Source: Chloroflexota bacterium (lineage in GTDB: Bacteria > Chloroflexota > Anaerolineae > Promineifilales > Promineifilaceae). Taken from it: a stretch of DNA of 51,641 nt. Positions 24,863-33,619 of the stretch are shown piece after piece; positions within the stretch are counted from its first letter, which is position 1; every line of letters starts with the position of its first letter. Under the pieces are notes generated by a model. That model was not told the origin of the DNA, did not search any database, and saw only the letters and a list, made by a program, of their open reading frames with translations. The position numbers and the translations under genes were made by a program. The stretch lies in contig JAJRYT010000121.1 of assembly GCA_024275635.1 (NCBI GenBank), positions 1 to 51,641 on the forward strand. The letters are read 5' to 3'.

Positions 24863-25444
24863 CTATCGTTGGTCTAAGAATTGTAAAGCCAACTGCACCC
24901 GTTCGTCTACCGTTTTGGCTTCGCGGGGGAGTTTTTGCAGGGCGGATTGGGCCTCGACAATGCTGAAGCCCAGCCCGGTGAGGAAATCAATCACGTCGGC
25001 GTCTACGTCGCTGACGAGGGGGAGGGTGGTGGAAACGGCCGTAAAGTCTAGCTTATCCCGCAACTGGAACAGTATCCGTTCGGCCGTCTTCTTGCCAATG
25101 CCCGGCACGCGCTGGAGGATAACCGCCTCCTCCTGCATGATGGCGCTCTTCAGCATCTCTGGGCTGAGCGTAGACAAAATCGCCAGTCCTACCTTCGGCC
25201 CCACCCCGTTCACACCCAGCAGCAGTTCAAACAATCCCAAATCATCTTCCGTTTCAAAACCATACAGCGATAGCTCCTGTTCGCGTACAATGAGGTGCGT
25301 GTGCAAAAAAATGCTGCGGCCCACCCCGCCCACATCTTCCAATACCGTCCGGGGCACAAACAGCCGCATCCCCACCCCGCCGACAGCAACGACAAGGTTA
25401 TTTTTTCCAATTCGTTGAACAGTTCCGCTAATACTGGCAATCAT
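24863..25444 (-). CDS. ruvA: Holliday junction branch migration protein RuvA
   Basis: RuvA binds four-way junctions and loads RuvB. The 193-residue protein has the N-terminal OB fold (MIASISGTVQRIG), two helix-hairpin-helix motifs (NGVGPKVGLAIL and PGIGKKTAERILFQL), a flexible linker and the C-terminal domain (ALQKLPREAKTVDERVQLALQFL). It lies 20 bases after ruvC in the order yebC-ruvC-ruvA. ruvB does not follow here. Confidence 0.96.
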   Translation of the reverse strand: MIASISGTVQRIGKNNLVVAVGGVGMRLFVPRTVLEDVGGVGRSIFLHTHLIVREQELSLYGFETEDDLGLFELLLGVNGVGPKVGLAILSTLSPEMLKSAIMQEEAVILQRVPGIGKKTAERILFQLRDKLDFTAVSTTLPLVSDVDADVIDFLTGLGFSIVEAQSALQKLPREAKTVDERVQLALQFLDQR

Positions 25445-25464
25445 GTCAGAAATCGGATTTCTCG

Positions 25465-25953
25465 CTATTCATACAGCGATTCAAATCGTTGATAATGATA
25501 ATGCGTAATTGCTACTGCCAGACCATCGGCGGCGTCGTCGGGACGGGGCGTTTCTTCTAAATCAAGCAGGTTACGCACCATGAGTTGTACTTGGGCTTTG
25601 CCAGCCTTACCATAGCCGGTCACCGTATCTTTGATTTTAGGCGGCGAATATTCGCCGATGGGAAGTCCGGCATTGACCAACGCCAACAGCAGCACGCCCC
25701 GCGCCTGCCCGACGCTGATGGCAGTGGTGATGTTACGGCCGAAAAACACCTCTTCAACTCCGGCCGTATCGGGTTGGTACTCTGAGATCAACCGAGTCAG
25801 TTCCTGGTAGATGATTTGTAACCGTCGGGGAGCGCTGTCTTTGGGAGTGGTAGTGATGACGCCGTAGGTAACGGCCGTAAAACGGCCGTCATCCACATCC
25901 ACAATCCCATACCCGGTCGTCGCCGTGCCGGGGTCTAAACCCAAAATACGCAT
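25465..25953 (-). CDS. ruvC: Crossover junction endodeoxyribonuclease RuvC
   Basis: RuvC cuts Holliday junctions. The 162-residue frame starts MRILGLDPGTATTGYG, with the first catalytic Asp; the second acidic group is in AGVEEVFFG and the terminal pair in RPDDAADGLAVAITHYH. The longer frame from 25998 adds residues made from heptamer repeats and is rejected. Two ACGGCCGT sites lie 11 bases apart near codons 24-28. No good ribosome binding site is seen. Confidence 0.95.
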   Translation of the reverse strand: MRILGLDPGTATTGYGIVDVDDGRFTAVTYGVITTTPKDSAPRRLQIIYQELTRLISEYQPDTAGVEEVFFGRNITTAISVGQARGVLLLALVNAGLPIGEYSPPKIKDTVTGYGKAGKAQVQLMVRNLLDLEETPRPDDAADGLAVAITHYHYQRFESLYE

Positions 25954-26011
25954 AAACAGGGCTGAACGATGAGAACTGAGCAACCACTCATCCCTCATTC
26001 CTCATCACTTC

Positions 26012-26758
26012 CTACGCCGTTTCCATCGCCGCAATCACATCATCCGTGATGTCCAGCGTCGAGTAAACATTCTGCACATCATCCAAATCTTCAATCATTT
26101 CGATTAAATTCATCACCTGAACAGCTTCTTTTTGGCCCAGTGCAATGGGATTATTGGGATCATAAAGCAGATTGGCTTCTTCCATAACAATGCCCGCGTC
26201 ATTCACCGCCTGCCGCACATTCCGAAATTCATCAACCTCCACAAAAATTTCCGTCACCTCGCCAAACTGAATATCATCGGCGCCGGCGTCGGCTGCAACC
26301 AGGAACAATTCATCCTCATCCACTTCGGCCGTAATACCAATGTACCCTTTGCGCGTAAACTGCCAGGCCACCGACCCCGCATCAGCCATATTACCGCCAT
26401 ACTTACTCACAATGTGGCGCACATCGGCGATGGCGCGGTTACGATTATCCGTCACCACCTCAATCAAAATAGCAATCCCATGCGGGCCATAAGCCTCATA
26501 CATGACCTCATATAATTCGCCGCCCTCGATCTCGCCAGTCCCGCGTTTCACCGCCCGCTCGATATTATCTTTGGGCATATTTTGCGCCTTGGCCTTGTCA
26601 ATAGCTAAAGCCAGACTGTTATTCATATCAGGATCGCCGCCGCCTTCACGGGCCGCAATCGTGATTTCCTTTGCCAGACGTGTAAACAGTTTGCCGCGCT
26701 TGGCATCTGTCGCCGCCTTTTTATGTTTAATAGTAGACCATTTGGAATGTCCAGACAT
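26012..26758 (-). CDS. yebC: YebC/PmpR-family protein
   Basis: YebC-type proteins act as transcription regulators or, as shown for some, help ribosomes through proline-rich stretches. The 248-residue product begins MSGHSKWSTIKHKKAATDAKRG and has the AREGGGDPDMN and NMPKDNIERAVKRGTG blocks typical of the family. GAGAGGAAAGT precedes the ATG. It heads the yebC-ruvC-ruvA cluster, a common bacterial order. Confidence 0.96.
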   Translation of the reverse strand: MSGHSKWSTIKHKKAATDAKRGKLFTRLAKEITIAAREGGGDPDMNNSLALAIDKAKAQNMPKDNIERAVKRGTGEIEGGELYEVMYEAYGPHGIAILIEVVTDNRNRAIADVRHIVSKYGGNMADAGSVAWQFTRKGYIGITAEVDEDELFLVAADAGADDIQFGEVTEIFVEVDEFRNVRQAVNDAGIVMEEANLLYDPNNPIALGQKEAVQVMNLIEMIEDLDDVQNVYSTLDITDDVIAAMETA

Positions 26759-26840
26759 ACTTTCCTCTCTGCATCAATTCTAATTTGTAACCTGTTTGCT
26801 GCTGCTTATTGTACCACAATGAGCGCCCGCCTATGCAAAT

Positions 26841-26869
26841 TTGCCACATGTCCGCTTGCCGCCTAAAAT
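26841..26869 (+). promoter_or_regulatory. Sigma-70-like promoter of the glycosyltransferase gene
   Basis: TTGCCA (26841-26846), a 17-base spacer and TAAAAT (26864-26869), then 6 bases to the GTG at 26876. This is the best -35/-10 pair among the predicted leaderless promoters. Confidence 0.75.
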
Positions 26870-26875
26870 CCCCTT

Positions 26876-27850
26876 GTGAAACTCATTATTCAAATTCCCT
26901 GCTATAACGAAGCGCAAACTTTACCGGAGACAATAGCCGAACTGCCCGAACATATCCCCGGTATTGATTGTCTGGAAACGCTGATTATTGATGACGGCAG
27001 CGACGATGACACGGCCGTTATCGCCCAATCATTAGGCGTCAACCACATCATTCGCCATTCACAAAACCGGGGATTAGCGCGCGCTTTCCAAACCGGTTTG
27101 GACGCCTGTCTTCACCTGGGCGCCAACATCATCGTCAACACAGATGCCGACAACCAATACCCGGGCCGATTCATCCCTGAGTTGGTTGCATTAGTTCAGC
27201 ATGGCAAAGCAGATATTGTCATCGGCAATCGTCAGATAGATGCCATCCCCTACTTTTCACCGGCGAAGAGATTGCTGCAAAAGTTGGGCAGTTGGACGGT
27301 ACGCACAGTTAGCGGAACAGAAGTTCCTGACGCCGCCAGCGGTTTTCGTGCCTATTCTCGCGAGGCGGCGCTGCGGCTCAATATCCTCACCCGGTACAGT
27401 TACACGCTGGAAACAATTATCCAGGCTGGCAAACTGGGACTGACGATTCAGAGTGTGCCGATAAAAACAAATGCGCCGACACGGCCGTCCCGTCTACAGC
27501 GTAACATGTGGCACTTCATCAAGGCACAAGCAGGCACGATCATGCGCCTGTACGCCTTCTATGAACCGCTGCGCACATTCAGCTACATTGCCTTCCCATT
27601 CCTTATCATTGGGTTAGGAGCCTGGCTGCGATTTTTATACTTCTTTTGGACAGGGCAAAATCCAACCGGGCATATTCAATCCATCACTATAGGCGCCGCT
27701 CTAATCCTGGTAGGCGTCATTACCCTGATTTTCGGCATTCAAGCCGACATCGCCAACAAACATCGCCAACTCACCCAGGAAATGTTCTATCGCCTTAAGA
27801 AAATGGAAATGAATCAGATTATAAAAACCGAAGACGCCAAAGACCTTTAA
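26876..27850 (+). CDS. Family 2 glycosyltransferase (polyprenol-phosphate type)
   Basis: The 324-residue protein has a GT2 catalytic domain: IPCYNEAQTLPETI, IIDDGSDDD, the metal motif NTDADNQYPG and ASGFRAYSREAA. Two membrane helices lie near the C-terminus (about 240-258 and 271-292). This layout fits DPM1/GtrB-like enzymes that transfer a sugar from a nucleotide donor to polyprenyl phosphate; the acceptor is inferred. The gene starts with GTG and lacks a ribosome binding site, with the -10 only 6 bases upstream. Confidence 0.9.
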   Translation: MKLIIQIPCYNEAQTLPETIAELPEHIPGIDCLETLIIDDGSDDDTAVIAQSLGVNHIIRHSQNRGLARAFQTGLDACLHLGANIIVNTDADNQYPGRFIPELVALVQHGKADIVIGNRQIDAIPYFSPAKRLLQKLGSWTVRTVSGTEVPDAASGFRAYSREAALRLNILTRYSYTLETIIQAGKLGLTIQSVPIKTNAPTRPSRLQRNMWHFIKAQAGTIMRLYAFYEPLRTFSYIAFPFLIIGLGAWLRFLYFFWTGQNPTGHIQSITIGAALILVGVITLIFGIQADIANKHRQLTQEMFYRLKKMEMNQIIKTEDAKDL

Positions 27851-27982
27851 GGATAAAACCTATCCAAGACCTCTGGCGTCCAGCGTTATCGGAAATGATT
27901 ATTGTGACAACTAACCCTCCCGGAGGTTAACTGGACTCGTAAACCTCCGAGAGGATACCTTAGCAGTTACTGATTATTTCAA

Positions 27983-29362
27983 TTAATCAGATGCCGTCGA
28001 TGGGGGCGTAAAGATCAAGAAAATAGCGTTCAGCAAAATGCCCAACACAGCCGCCGTGGCAATAGCTGGCAAACCATTGGGGAAAATGCCTGGGATGGAA
28101 ACGGGCAAGAAGCCGCCTTCATAGCCAATATTGCCGCCAATCCCCACGATCATGATCGTAGCGCCAATCGCCAAATTGCGCGGGTCGAACATGCTGACAT
28201 TATGTTCTTGCATAAGCGCTATACCCTGCATACCAATGACGCCGAACAGATAAATAGCCAGACCGCCGCTAACGGCTAGGGGAACTGAACCGACCACCGC
28301 CGATAATTTACCGACGAACCCCAACAAAATGGAAATAACGCCGGCAGCCATGAGCGCTGGGCCAGAGTAATTACGGGTAATTGCCATAAGTGAGTTATTT
28401 TCCCCATAATTGGTGCCGGCCGTCGCCCCCAAAAGACCATTTATAAAATCGCCCATCCCGTCTAAAATTAGATTGAAACCAATATGCCGATCCAGTTCAT
28501 ATTTTTCCTGATTGCTCTCCTCGGCAAGGCGATCAACATAGAGGCTAATCTGGTACAGATGAGCCGTTGATTCCGGAATGGTGGCAATAGCCATGATGGA
28601 GATACTGAAAATGGCTGTGCCCACCAGGGGGCCGGAAAAACTGGGGAAGGTGATTATGGGCATGGACACCCAGTCTGCTGCACCAATGGAAGCAAAATTC
28701 ACTGAACCAGGATCAAAAATCGCGGAAAGAACATATCCTGAAACCGCACCCAAAAGCACCGGTAACATACCGGCAAATCCCCGGTTTTGTAAATAAACCG
28801 AAAACAGGATGGTTAAGAGCAGGGTAACAATAGCTATCAGCCAGTTTGCCTCGGCTAAACCCAGGGCGGCAAAGGCCAACCCAAAACCAATAATGGCAGC
28901 CACCGAACCGGTGATAACGGGCGGTAAAACTTTGTCAATTGCCTCTTTACCAACGGCACGAATGATAAAACCAACAATGATGTTTAGGATACCGGTGACG
29001 ACAATACCAGCTTGCATGGTGCTGATCACGTCGTTGGGGACAGGAGCGCCGAAGGCGGGCAGGCCGCCTGTGGCCTCATTGACGACACTCAGATAGGCGG
29101 CAATATAGCTGAAACTAGAACCATAAAACAAAGGGATAAATTTGCCGATCCGCCATTTGGATAGGAGCAGGGCGACGATCGTAGAAATCCCTGAAGCCAG
29201 CAGCACGGTTCCCACATGGAAGCCGGTCAAGGCCGCTACAAAGACGGTGGCCGGGAACATAGTCAACACATGTTGAAAGCCCAACAACACCAGTTGGGTT
29301 GGATTGGGGACATCATTGGGCAAGTAGCCCATTACGCCACCGCCATTACTTCCTTTGGACAT
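27983..29362 (-). CDS. NCS2-family nucleobase permease (uracil/xanthine type)
   Basis: A 459-residue transporter with about 14 membrane segments. The motifs QHVLTMFPATVFVAALTGFHVGT, PPVITGSVAAIIGFGLA, ATIPESTAH and GATAGTNYGENNSLMAIT mark the NCS2 family, with the Glu of the PEST-like site and the NYGEN stretch near the substrate. It takes up uracil, xanthine or a related base with protons. The perfect GAGGAGGAAATA before the ATG at 29362 fixes the start; the upstream frame to 29452 is not used. It contains no ACGGCCGT, unlike most genes here. Confidence 0.93.
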   Translation of the reverse strand: MSKGSNGGGVMGYLPNDVPNPTQLVLLGFQHVLTMFPATVFVAALTGFHVGTVLLASGISTIVALLLSKWRIGKFIPLFYGSSFSYIAAYLSVVNEATGGLPAFGAPVPNDVISTMQAGIVVTGILNIIVGFIIRAVGKEAIDKVLPPVITGSVAAIIGFGLAFAALGLAEANWLIAIVTLLLTILFSVYLQNRGFAGMLPVLLGAVSGYVLSAIFDPGSVNFASIGAADWVSMPIITFPSFSGPLVGTAIFSISIMAIATIPESTAHLYQISLYVDRLAEESNQEKYELDRHIGFNLILDGMGDFINGLLGATAGTNYGENNSLMAITRNYSGPALMAAGVISILLGFVGKLSAVVGSVPLAVSGGLAIYLFGVIGMQGIALMQEHNVSMFDPRNLAIGATIMIVGIGGNIGYEGGFLPVSIPGIFPNGLPAIATAAVLGILLNAIFLIFTPPSTASD

Positions 29363-30028
29363 TATTTCCTCCTCAAACTCTTTCTCTTGATTAACGATCA
29401 GAAGTACAGTGCCAATCAGCTCCCCAGAACACAGATATGCGTATACAGCCACCTCCTTGCTTTATCTATCGTCATTATTGGCGCTTGGCAAAGTTCAGAC
29501 CTGCGCGGTTTCATCTCTGACAAGAGGTAACACAATGGAGATGGGAGACGCAAGCTTGTTCCAGAAGAACAAGTTTTACCAATGTCCAATAATCCTTATC
29601 TTTAAGTGTTGTCCTGAGGGTTTGAAGGAAATGTTATCGTGAAAAGGTAACACTTAAAAGATTACAACACACGAACGCGGCAAAGGCTTCGGGCAAGCGC
29701 CAAATTGGACTGAATGATGCGTGGCTATGTGAAGTAGCTGGCGGTCAATGCTCTAGTATTTCACGACTGTGTCAGAATATATGGCATGGTTCAAAAAACC
29801 AGCAACGTCCTTTACAATCCAAAATTTGTAAAGATAGTCTTGCTCAGAATGAACCACGCCAGTTATTCATAATCTAAATATAAAAGCGACGCCGAGACAT
29901 CTCGACATCGCCTTGTCATTTATATTCTGTTTTAAGGGGTTTATGGCTTTCAGCCAGTCAGCCATCTCTCAGGGAAAACAGATGGCTGGCTAGATGAGAT
30001 GCTGATAGCTGAATGCTTACCATTCATT
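29363..30028. other. 666-bp gap without a convincing gene
   Basis: Frames in this gap show no family features. It contains the facing half-elements at 29783-29871 and a CGACGCCGAGACATCTCGACATCG-like stem near 29886. The promoter for the NCS2 permease should lie here but was not clear. Confidence 0.5.
29783..29871. repeat. Short inverted pair related to the 23191 MITE-like element
   Basis: GCATGGTTCAAAAAACC...CTTTACAATCC faces AATTTGTAAAGAT...TGAACCACGCCAGTTATTCAT. The blocks TTTGTAAAGA and TGAACCAxGCCxGTTxATTCAT match those at 23396-23449, so this looks like a collapsed copy of the same element. Confidence 0.6.
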
Positions 30029-31120
30029 TTACGGCCCAACAAAAGTTGCGGCCGCATCCAGGTGTTCAAAAATGGTGTTAGGATCAGAGGTGTGAACCAG
30101 CACCCATAGATCGTTGGGCGCGTTTTCTGACCAGTTGAAGACCCATTCGGCATCTCGGGGGGGCATGTTGACGCAACCGTGGCTGTGTTTGTAACCGAAG
30201 CGATCATGCCAGTAAGCGCCATGTAAGGCGATTTCGTTTAACATGTCGAAGTACATGGTATGGGGAACGTCTTCGACGAAATAGTAATCTACTCTGCCTT
30301 CGGCGCCGGACATTTTAGTTTGCGTAAAGCGCTGCTCAACTTGGAACAACCCTTCGTAAGTAGGCCAACGAGTAAGACCGCTGGACACGAGTCCGGCATA
30401 AACCATGCGATCCCCTTCGTAGGCGGCAAAGCTTTGCTCGTACAGGTCTACTTCTACCCAGTAATCGCTGGGGCCGATTTCTGCGGGGCGGGGGGTGATG
30501 TCAATGACGCTAACGTAGGTCTGGCGCATCCAACGGCCGTTACCGATGTTGTACCAAATCCAGCCGTCATCCGCCTCGACTGCGTCGTAAACCTGGAAGA
30601 AGGTGTAGCGGGACAGTTTGGGTAAACTGTCGTCCAGTTCCGCGCCGGGGGTGAGGCTGTACCAGTAATCCACGATCATCCAGCCAAACGGCCGTTCCGG
30701 CTGCCGGTTCACCACCACGCCCGTAAACTCCGAATCTTCCACAATGCGCAAATCCGTAGACTGCACCCACTCGCCTGGATTGATCATGTACCAGATTTCA
30801 CCGGCTTCATTTTGCGTTCCCCCATGCAGCGTGGAAAACAGAAAGCCATCGCCCACATTACGCACGATTTCCGCCGACCGGCTGGGTTCAGCATAAACGT
30901 TAATCAAATCATTCAAGCGGGCATACTGCACGGTGGGTAGAAAGCTGTCGGCAAAAGGCTCCGGCGCTTCAAAAGCGGGCAGCGGCACATGGGCATCACA
31001 AATATCGCCCACGTCATCGGACACAACGAAACAGGGAATAGCCGCTGCCGGTTTGACAAAAAAAGCAAAGCCAACCGCAAACAGGCCAATGATCAGACTA
31101 AATCGGGCAATTCGGGCCAT
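30029..31120 (-). CDS. Secreted L,D-transpeptidase (YkuD domain)
   Basis: YkuD enzymes cross-link peptidoglycan between meso-diaminopimelate residues or attach proteins to it. The 363-residue protein has a Sec signal peptide (ending KPAAA), a region of SH3-like repeats (LINVYAEPSRSAEIV, GDGFLFSTL), then the YkuD domain with HGAYWHDRFGYKHSHGCVNM, which holds the catalytic Cys and His. It acts outside the membrane. GGAG lies 12 bases before the ATG at 31120; the TTG frame at 31132 is less likely. Confidence 0.92.
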   Translation of the reverse strand: MARIARFSLIIGLFAVGFAFFVKPAAAIPCFVVSDDVGDICDAHVPLPAFEAPEPFADSFLPTVQYARLNDLINVYAEPSRSAEIVRNVGDGFLFSTLHGGTQNEAGEIWYMINPGEWVQSTDLRIVEDSEFTGVVVNRQPERPFGWMIVDYWYSLTPGAELDDSLPKLSRYTFFQVYDAVEADDGWIWYNIGNGRWMRQTYVSVIDITPRPAEIGPSDYWVEVDLYEQSFAAYEGDRMVYAGLVSSGLTRWPTYEGLFQVEQRFTQTKMSGAEGRVDYYFVEDVPHTMYFDMLNEIALHGAYWHDRFGYKHSHGCVNMPPRDAEWVFNWSENAPNDLWVLVHTSDPNTIFEHLDAAATFVGP

Positions 31121-31317
31121 ACGATATAACAACTCCTATTAAGCGCTTGTCAAGATGGGTTTATTTTAACAGATTGGTCAACCACCTGCACAGCGGTCTC
31201 CCATGACTTTCATACCATACACATGAAAACGAGGTTCAAATGTAAGATTCTTACAAAAAAGCGTATACTTGCGGCCAAACTGCCATCTATCACATTACCA
31301 TTATGGAGGTCAAAACC

Positions 31318-32793
31318 ATGCCTGTTACTTTGTCTCATACCGGCGATATGAACCCGGATGAATTTCGACAGTACGGCCGTCAACTCATTGATTGGATTGC
31401 CGATTACCTGACCCATCCTGAACAATACCCCGTGCTTTCCCGCAGCCAGCCGGGCGACATCAAGGCCCAACTGCCCGCCGCGCCGCCGGAACAGCCGGAG
31501 CCGATGGACAAAATTCTGGCCGATTTCGAGAACATCCTCCTGCCCGGCGTCACCCACTGGAACCATCCCGGCTTCTTCGCCTATTTCAGCGTCACCGGCT
31601 CCATGCCCGGCATTTTGGGCGAATTGCTGATGGCCGCGCTCAATGTCAACGCCATGCTGTGGAAAACCTCGCCCGCAGCGACAGAGTTAGAAGATGTGGC
31701 CCTGGATTGGCTGCGCCAGATGCTGGGGCTGCCCGCCGGACTGGACGGCGTGATCATGGATACCGCTTCCATCTCCAGCATGGTCGCCATCGCCGCGGCG
31801 CGGGAGGCGCTGGATTTGGATGTGCGCCGCCGGGGGCTGGCTGGCCGCGCCGACCTACCCCGGCTGCGCCTTTATGTATCGGACCAGACCCACTCTTCGG
31901 TGGAGAAGGGGGCGATTACGTTGGGACTGGGTCAGGAAAATGTGGTGAAGATTCCCAGTGACACGGATTTTCGGATGCGGGTGGAGGCGTTGGAAACGGC
32001 CGTTCGGTCAGACATCGCCGCCGGGTACAAGCCGTTCTTCGTTTGCGCCACCGTTGGCACCACCTCCACCACCAGCATTGACCCTGTGCCGGAGATCGCC
32101 GCCATCGCCCAAAAATACAACTTGTGGCTGCACGTAGACGGCGCTTACGGCGGCATGGCCGCCATCGTCCCCGAAATGCGCCACGTTCTGGCCGGAGCCG
32201 AACAGGCCGACTCCATCGTCGTCAACCCCCACAAATGGCTCTTCACCCCTATTGACCTGAGCGCCCTCTACACCCGCCATCCCGATGTACTCAAACGCGC
32301 CTTCAGCCTGGTCCCCGACTACCTGCGCACTGCCGAAGGGGACGCTGCGGCGGTGAAAAATTTGATGGATTACGGCGTGCAGCTTGGCCGCCGCTTCCGG
32401 GCCCTCAAGCTGTGGATGGTGATTCGTACTTACGGGCAGACCGGATTGGCCGCCCGACTGCGCGAGCATGTCCGCCTGGGCCAACAGTTTGCCGGATGGG
32501 TGGACGAGTCGCCCAATTTCGAGCGCATGGCTCCCACGCCGTTCAGCACAGTTTGCTTCCGCGCCTGCCCGGCCAGCGTACCGGAGGCAGCGTTGAATGG
32601 GTTGAATGAGGGGTTGCTGACGGCCGTAAATGAAACGGGGGAAATCTATCTGTCTCACACCAATTTGGGTGGGGAGTTCACGCTGCGGCTGGCAATTGGC
32701 AACATCCGCACCGAAGAACGCCACGTCGCTCGTGCCTGGGAATGCTTGCGAGAAGGACTGACCAGATTACAAAAGCCTCCCGGACTTTTGTAA
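31318..32793 (+). CDS. PLP-dependent group II decarboxylase (aromatic amino acid type)
   Basis: The 491-residue enzyme has the domain I block HPGFFAYF, TSPAATELE, the VDGAYGG cofactor stretch and the PLP lysine in NPHKWLFTPID. It resembles bacterial aromatic L-amino acid decarboxylases, which make amines such as tyramine, tryptamine or dopamine with CO2; the exact substrate is not settled by motifs. GGAGG 8 bases before the ATG at 31318 fixes the start. It stands alone. Its last codons and stop are inside the 32764 hairpin, so the terminator is part of the reading frame. Confidence 0.92.
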   Translation: MPVTLSHTGDMNPDEFRQYGRQLIDWIADYLTHPEQYPVLSRSQPGDIKAQLPAAPPEQPEPMDKILADFENILLPGVTHWNHPGFFAYFSVTGSMPGILGELLMAALNVNAMLWKTSPAATELEDVALDWLRQMLGLPAGLDGVIMDTASISSMVAIAAAREALDLDVRRRGLAGRADLPRLRLYVSDQTHSSVEKGAITLGLGQENVVKIPSDTDFRMRVEALETAVRSDIAAGYKPFFVCATVGTTSTTSIDPVPEIAAIAQKYNLWLHVDGAYGGMAAIVPEMRHVLAGAEQADSIVVNPHKWLFTPIDLSALYTRHPDVLKRAFSLVPDYLRTAEGDAAAVKNLMDYGVQLGRRFRALKLWMVIRTYGQTGLAARLREHVRLGQQFAGWVDESPNFERMAPTPFSTVCFRACPASVPEAALNGLNEGLLTAVNETGEIYLSHTNLGGEFTLRLAIGNIRTEERHVARAWECLREGLTRLQKPPGLL

Positions 32794-32796
32794 TCT
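32764..32796. terminator. Shared bidirectional hairpin at convergent stop codons
   Basis: A perfect 12-bp stem (AGATTACAAAAG) around CCTCCCGGA. It contains the last codons and the TAA of the decarboxylase (32791-32793), and its last base is the first base of the TGA of the zinc-ribbon gene (32796). A longer relative of the same palindrome is at 42502-42605. Confidence 0.75.
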
Positions 32797-33491
32797 CAAA
32801 CGGCTAAAATACGGCCGCAACTGGCACAGTACACCATTTCCCCTTCACGCGCTTTCTTTTCCTTGAGAGCGGAGACGTTGAGGCGGCAGCCAGTACAAAT
32901 GTTGTTTTTAATTTTGACGACGGCGACCCCGCCCCCTTTGCGGCTTATGGCGTCATATTCGGTGAGGGAAGCCGCCGAAATTGTGCCGAGTCGTTCTTTC
33001 CGTTTACCGGTTAGCTCGTGCAAACGCAGCGCCAGATCACTTTGTTCCTGTTTGAGCGAGGCTTGCGACTGCTCCCATTTGGCCTGAATAGTTTGCAATG
33101 ATTTATCCGCTGCCGCCTTTTCGACTTCGGTATCCTCGATCATGATCATCGCTTCCAGGATTTCATCTTCCAGGGCGGCGCGCTGGCGGCCCATGGCTTC
33201 GATGGCGCTTTGTAAATCGGTCAGTTCTTTGGGGTTTTTGACATTGCCGGAGTAAAGGCGCTGTTCGGCGCTTTTGGCTTTGTTTTTGAGGGCTTGCAGT
33301 TCCAGGTCGAGATCTTGCCGTTGGGTTTGCCAGGATTGGAGGTCGGTGACGGCCGTTACTACCCGCTCCTTCGCCGCCAGCAATTCGGCCGTTTCCTTCT
33401 GCGCCCGCAAAACCTCGCCTAGCCGCTGCTTCTTCTCCCGCATTTCCGTATCAATTTGCTGCAATTGGTAAAGCTGCTGCACCTGACTCAT
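32796..33491 (-). CDS. Coiled-coil protein with C4 zinc ribbon (DUF164/CdsZ-like)
   Basis: The 231-residue protein is nearly all coiled coil for 170 residues (heptads of Leu, Lys and Glu) and ends with a zinc ribbon: CTGCRLNVSA and YCASCGRIL supply four Cys. This matches the DUF164 zf-RING_7 family, whose function is unclear (a nucleic acid role has been proposed). AAGGAG precedes the ATG at 33491; the longer frame to 33725 runs through heptamer repeats. Confidence 0.9.
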   Translation of the reverse strand: MSQVQQLYQLQQIDTEMREKKQRLGEVLRAQKETAELLAAKERVVTAVTDLQSWQTQRQDLDLELQALKNKAKSAEQRLYSGNVKNPKELTDLQSAIEAMGRQRAALEDEILEAMIMIEDTEVEKAAADKSLQTIQAKWEQSQASLKQEQSDLALRLHELTGKRKERLGTISAASLTEYDAISRKGGGVAVVKIKNNICTGCRLNVSALKEKKAREGEMVYCASCGRILAV

Positions 33492-33540
33492 CGCTTGCTC
33501 CTTGCTTGGTAACGTATAGCGGGAAAATTGTAGCACATCC

Positions 33541-33602
33541 AATGATGAATGCGGAATGATGAACGGTGAATTCCGCATTCCGCATTCATCATTCTGCATT
33601 CC
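33541..33602. repeat. GAATGATGAACG heptamer array with inverted arm
   Basis: AATGATGAATGCGGAATGATGAACGG faces CCGCATTCCGCATTCATCATT, an imperfect long hairpin built from GGAATGA/GAATGCG units. The weak -35 of the FemAB gene overlaps it. Confidence 0.85.
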
Positions 33603-33607
33603 AGAGG

Positions 33608-33613
33608 TATAAT
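33608..33613 (+). promoter_or_regulatory. -10 hexamer TATAAT, predicted leaderless start of FemAB-like gene
   Basis: A consensus TATAAT is followed by 6 bases and the ATG at 33620. A weak TTCATC lies 17 bases upstream at 33585-33590. Confidence 0.65.
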
Positions 33614-33619
33614 CCCCGC

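Noticed and set aside
29409-29642. 77-residue frame in the gap upstream of the NCS2 gene
   Set aside because: No family features, no ribosome binding site, and a Cys/Ser-rich composition typical of shadow frames.
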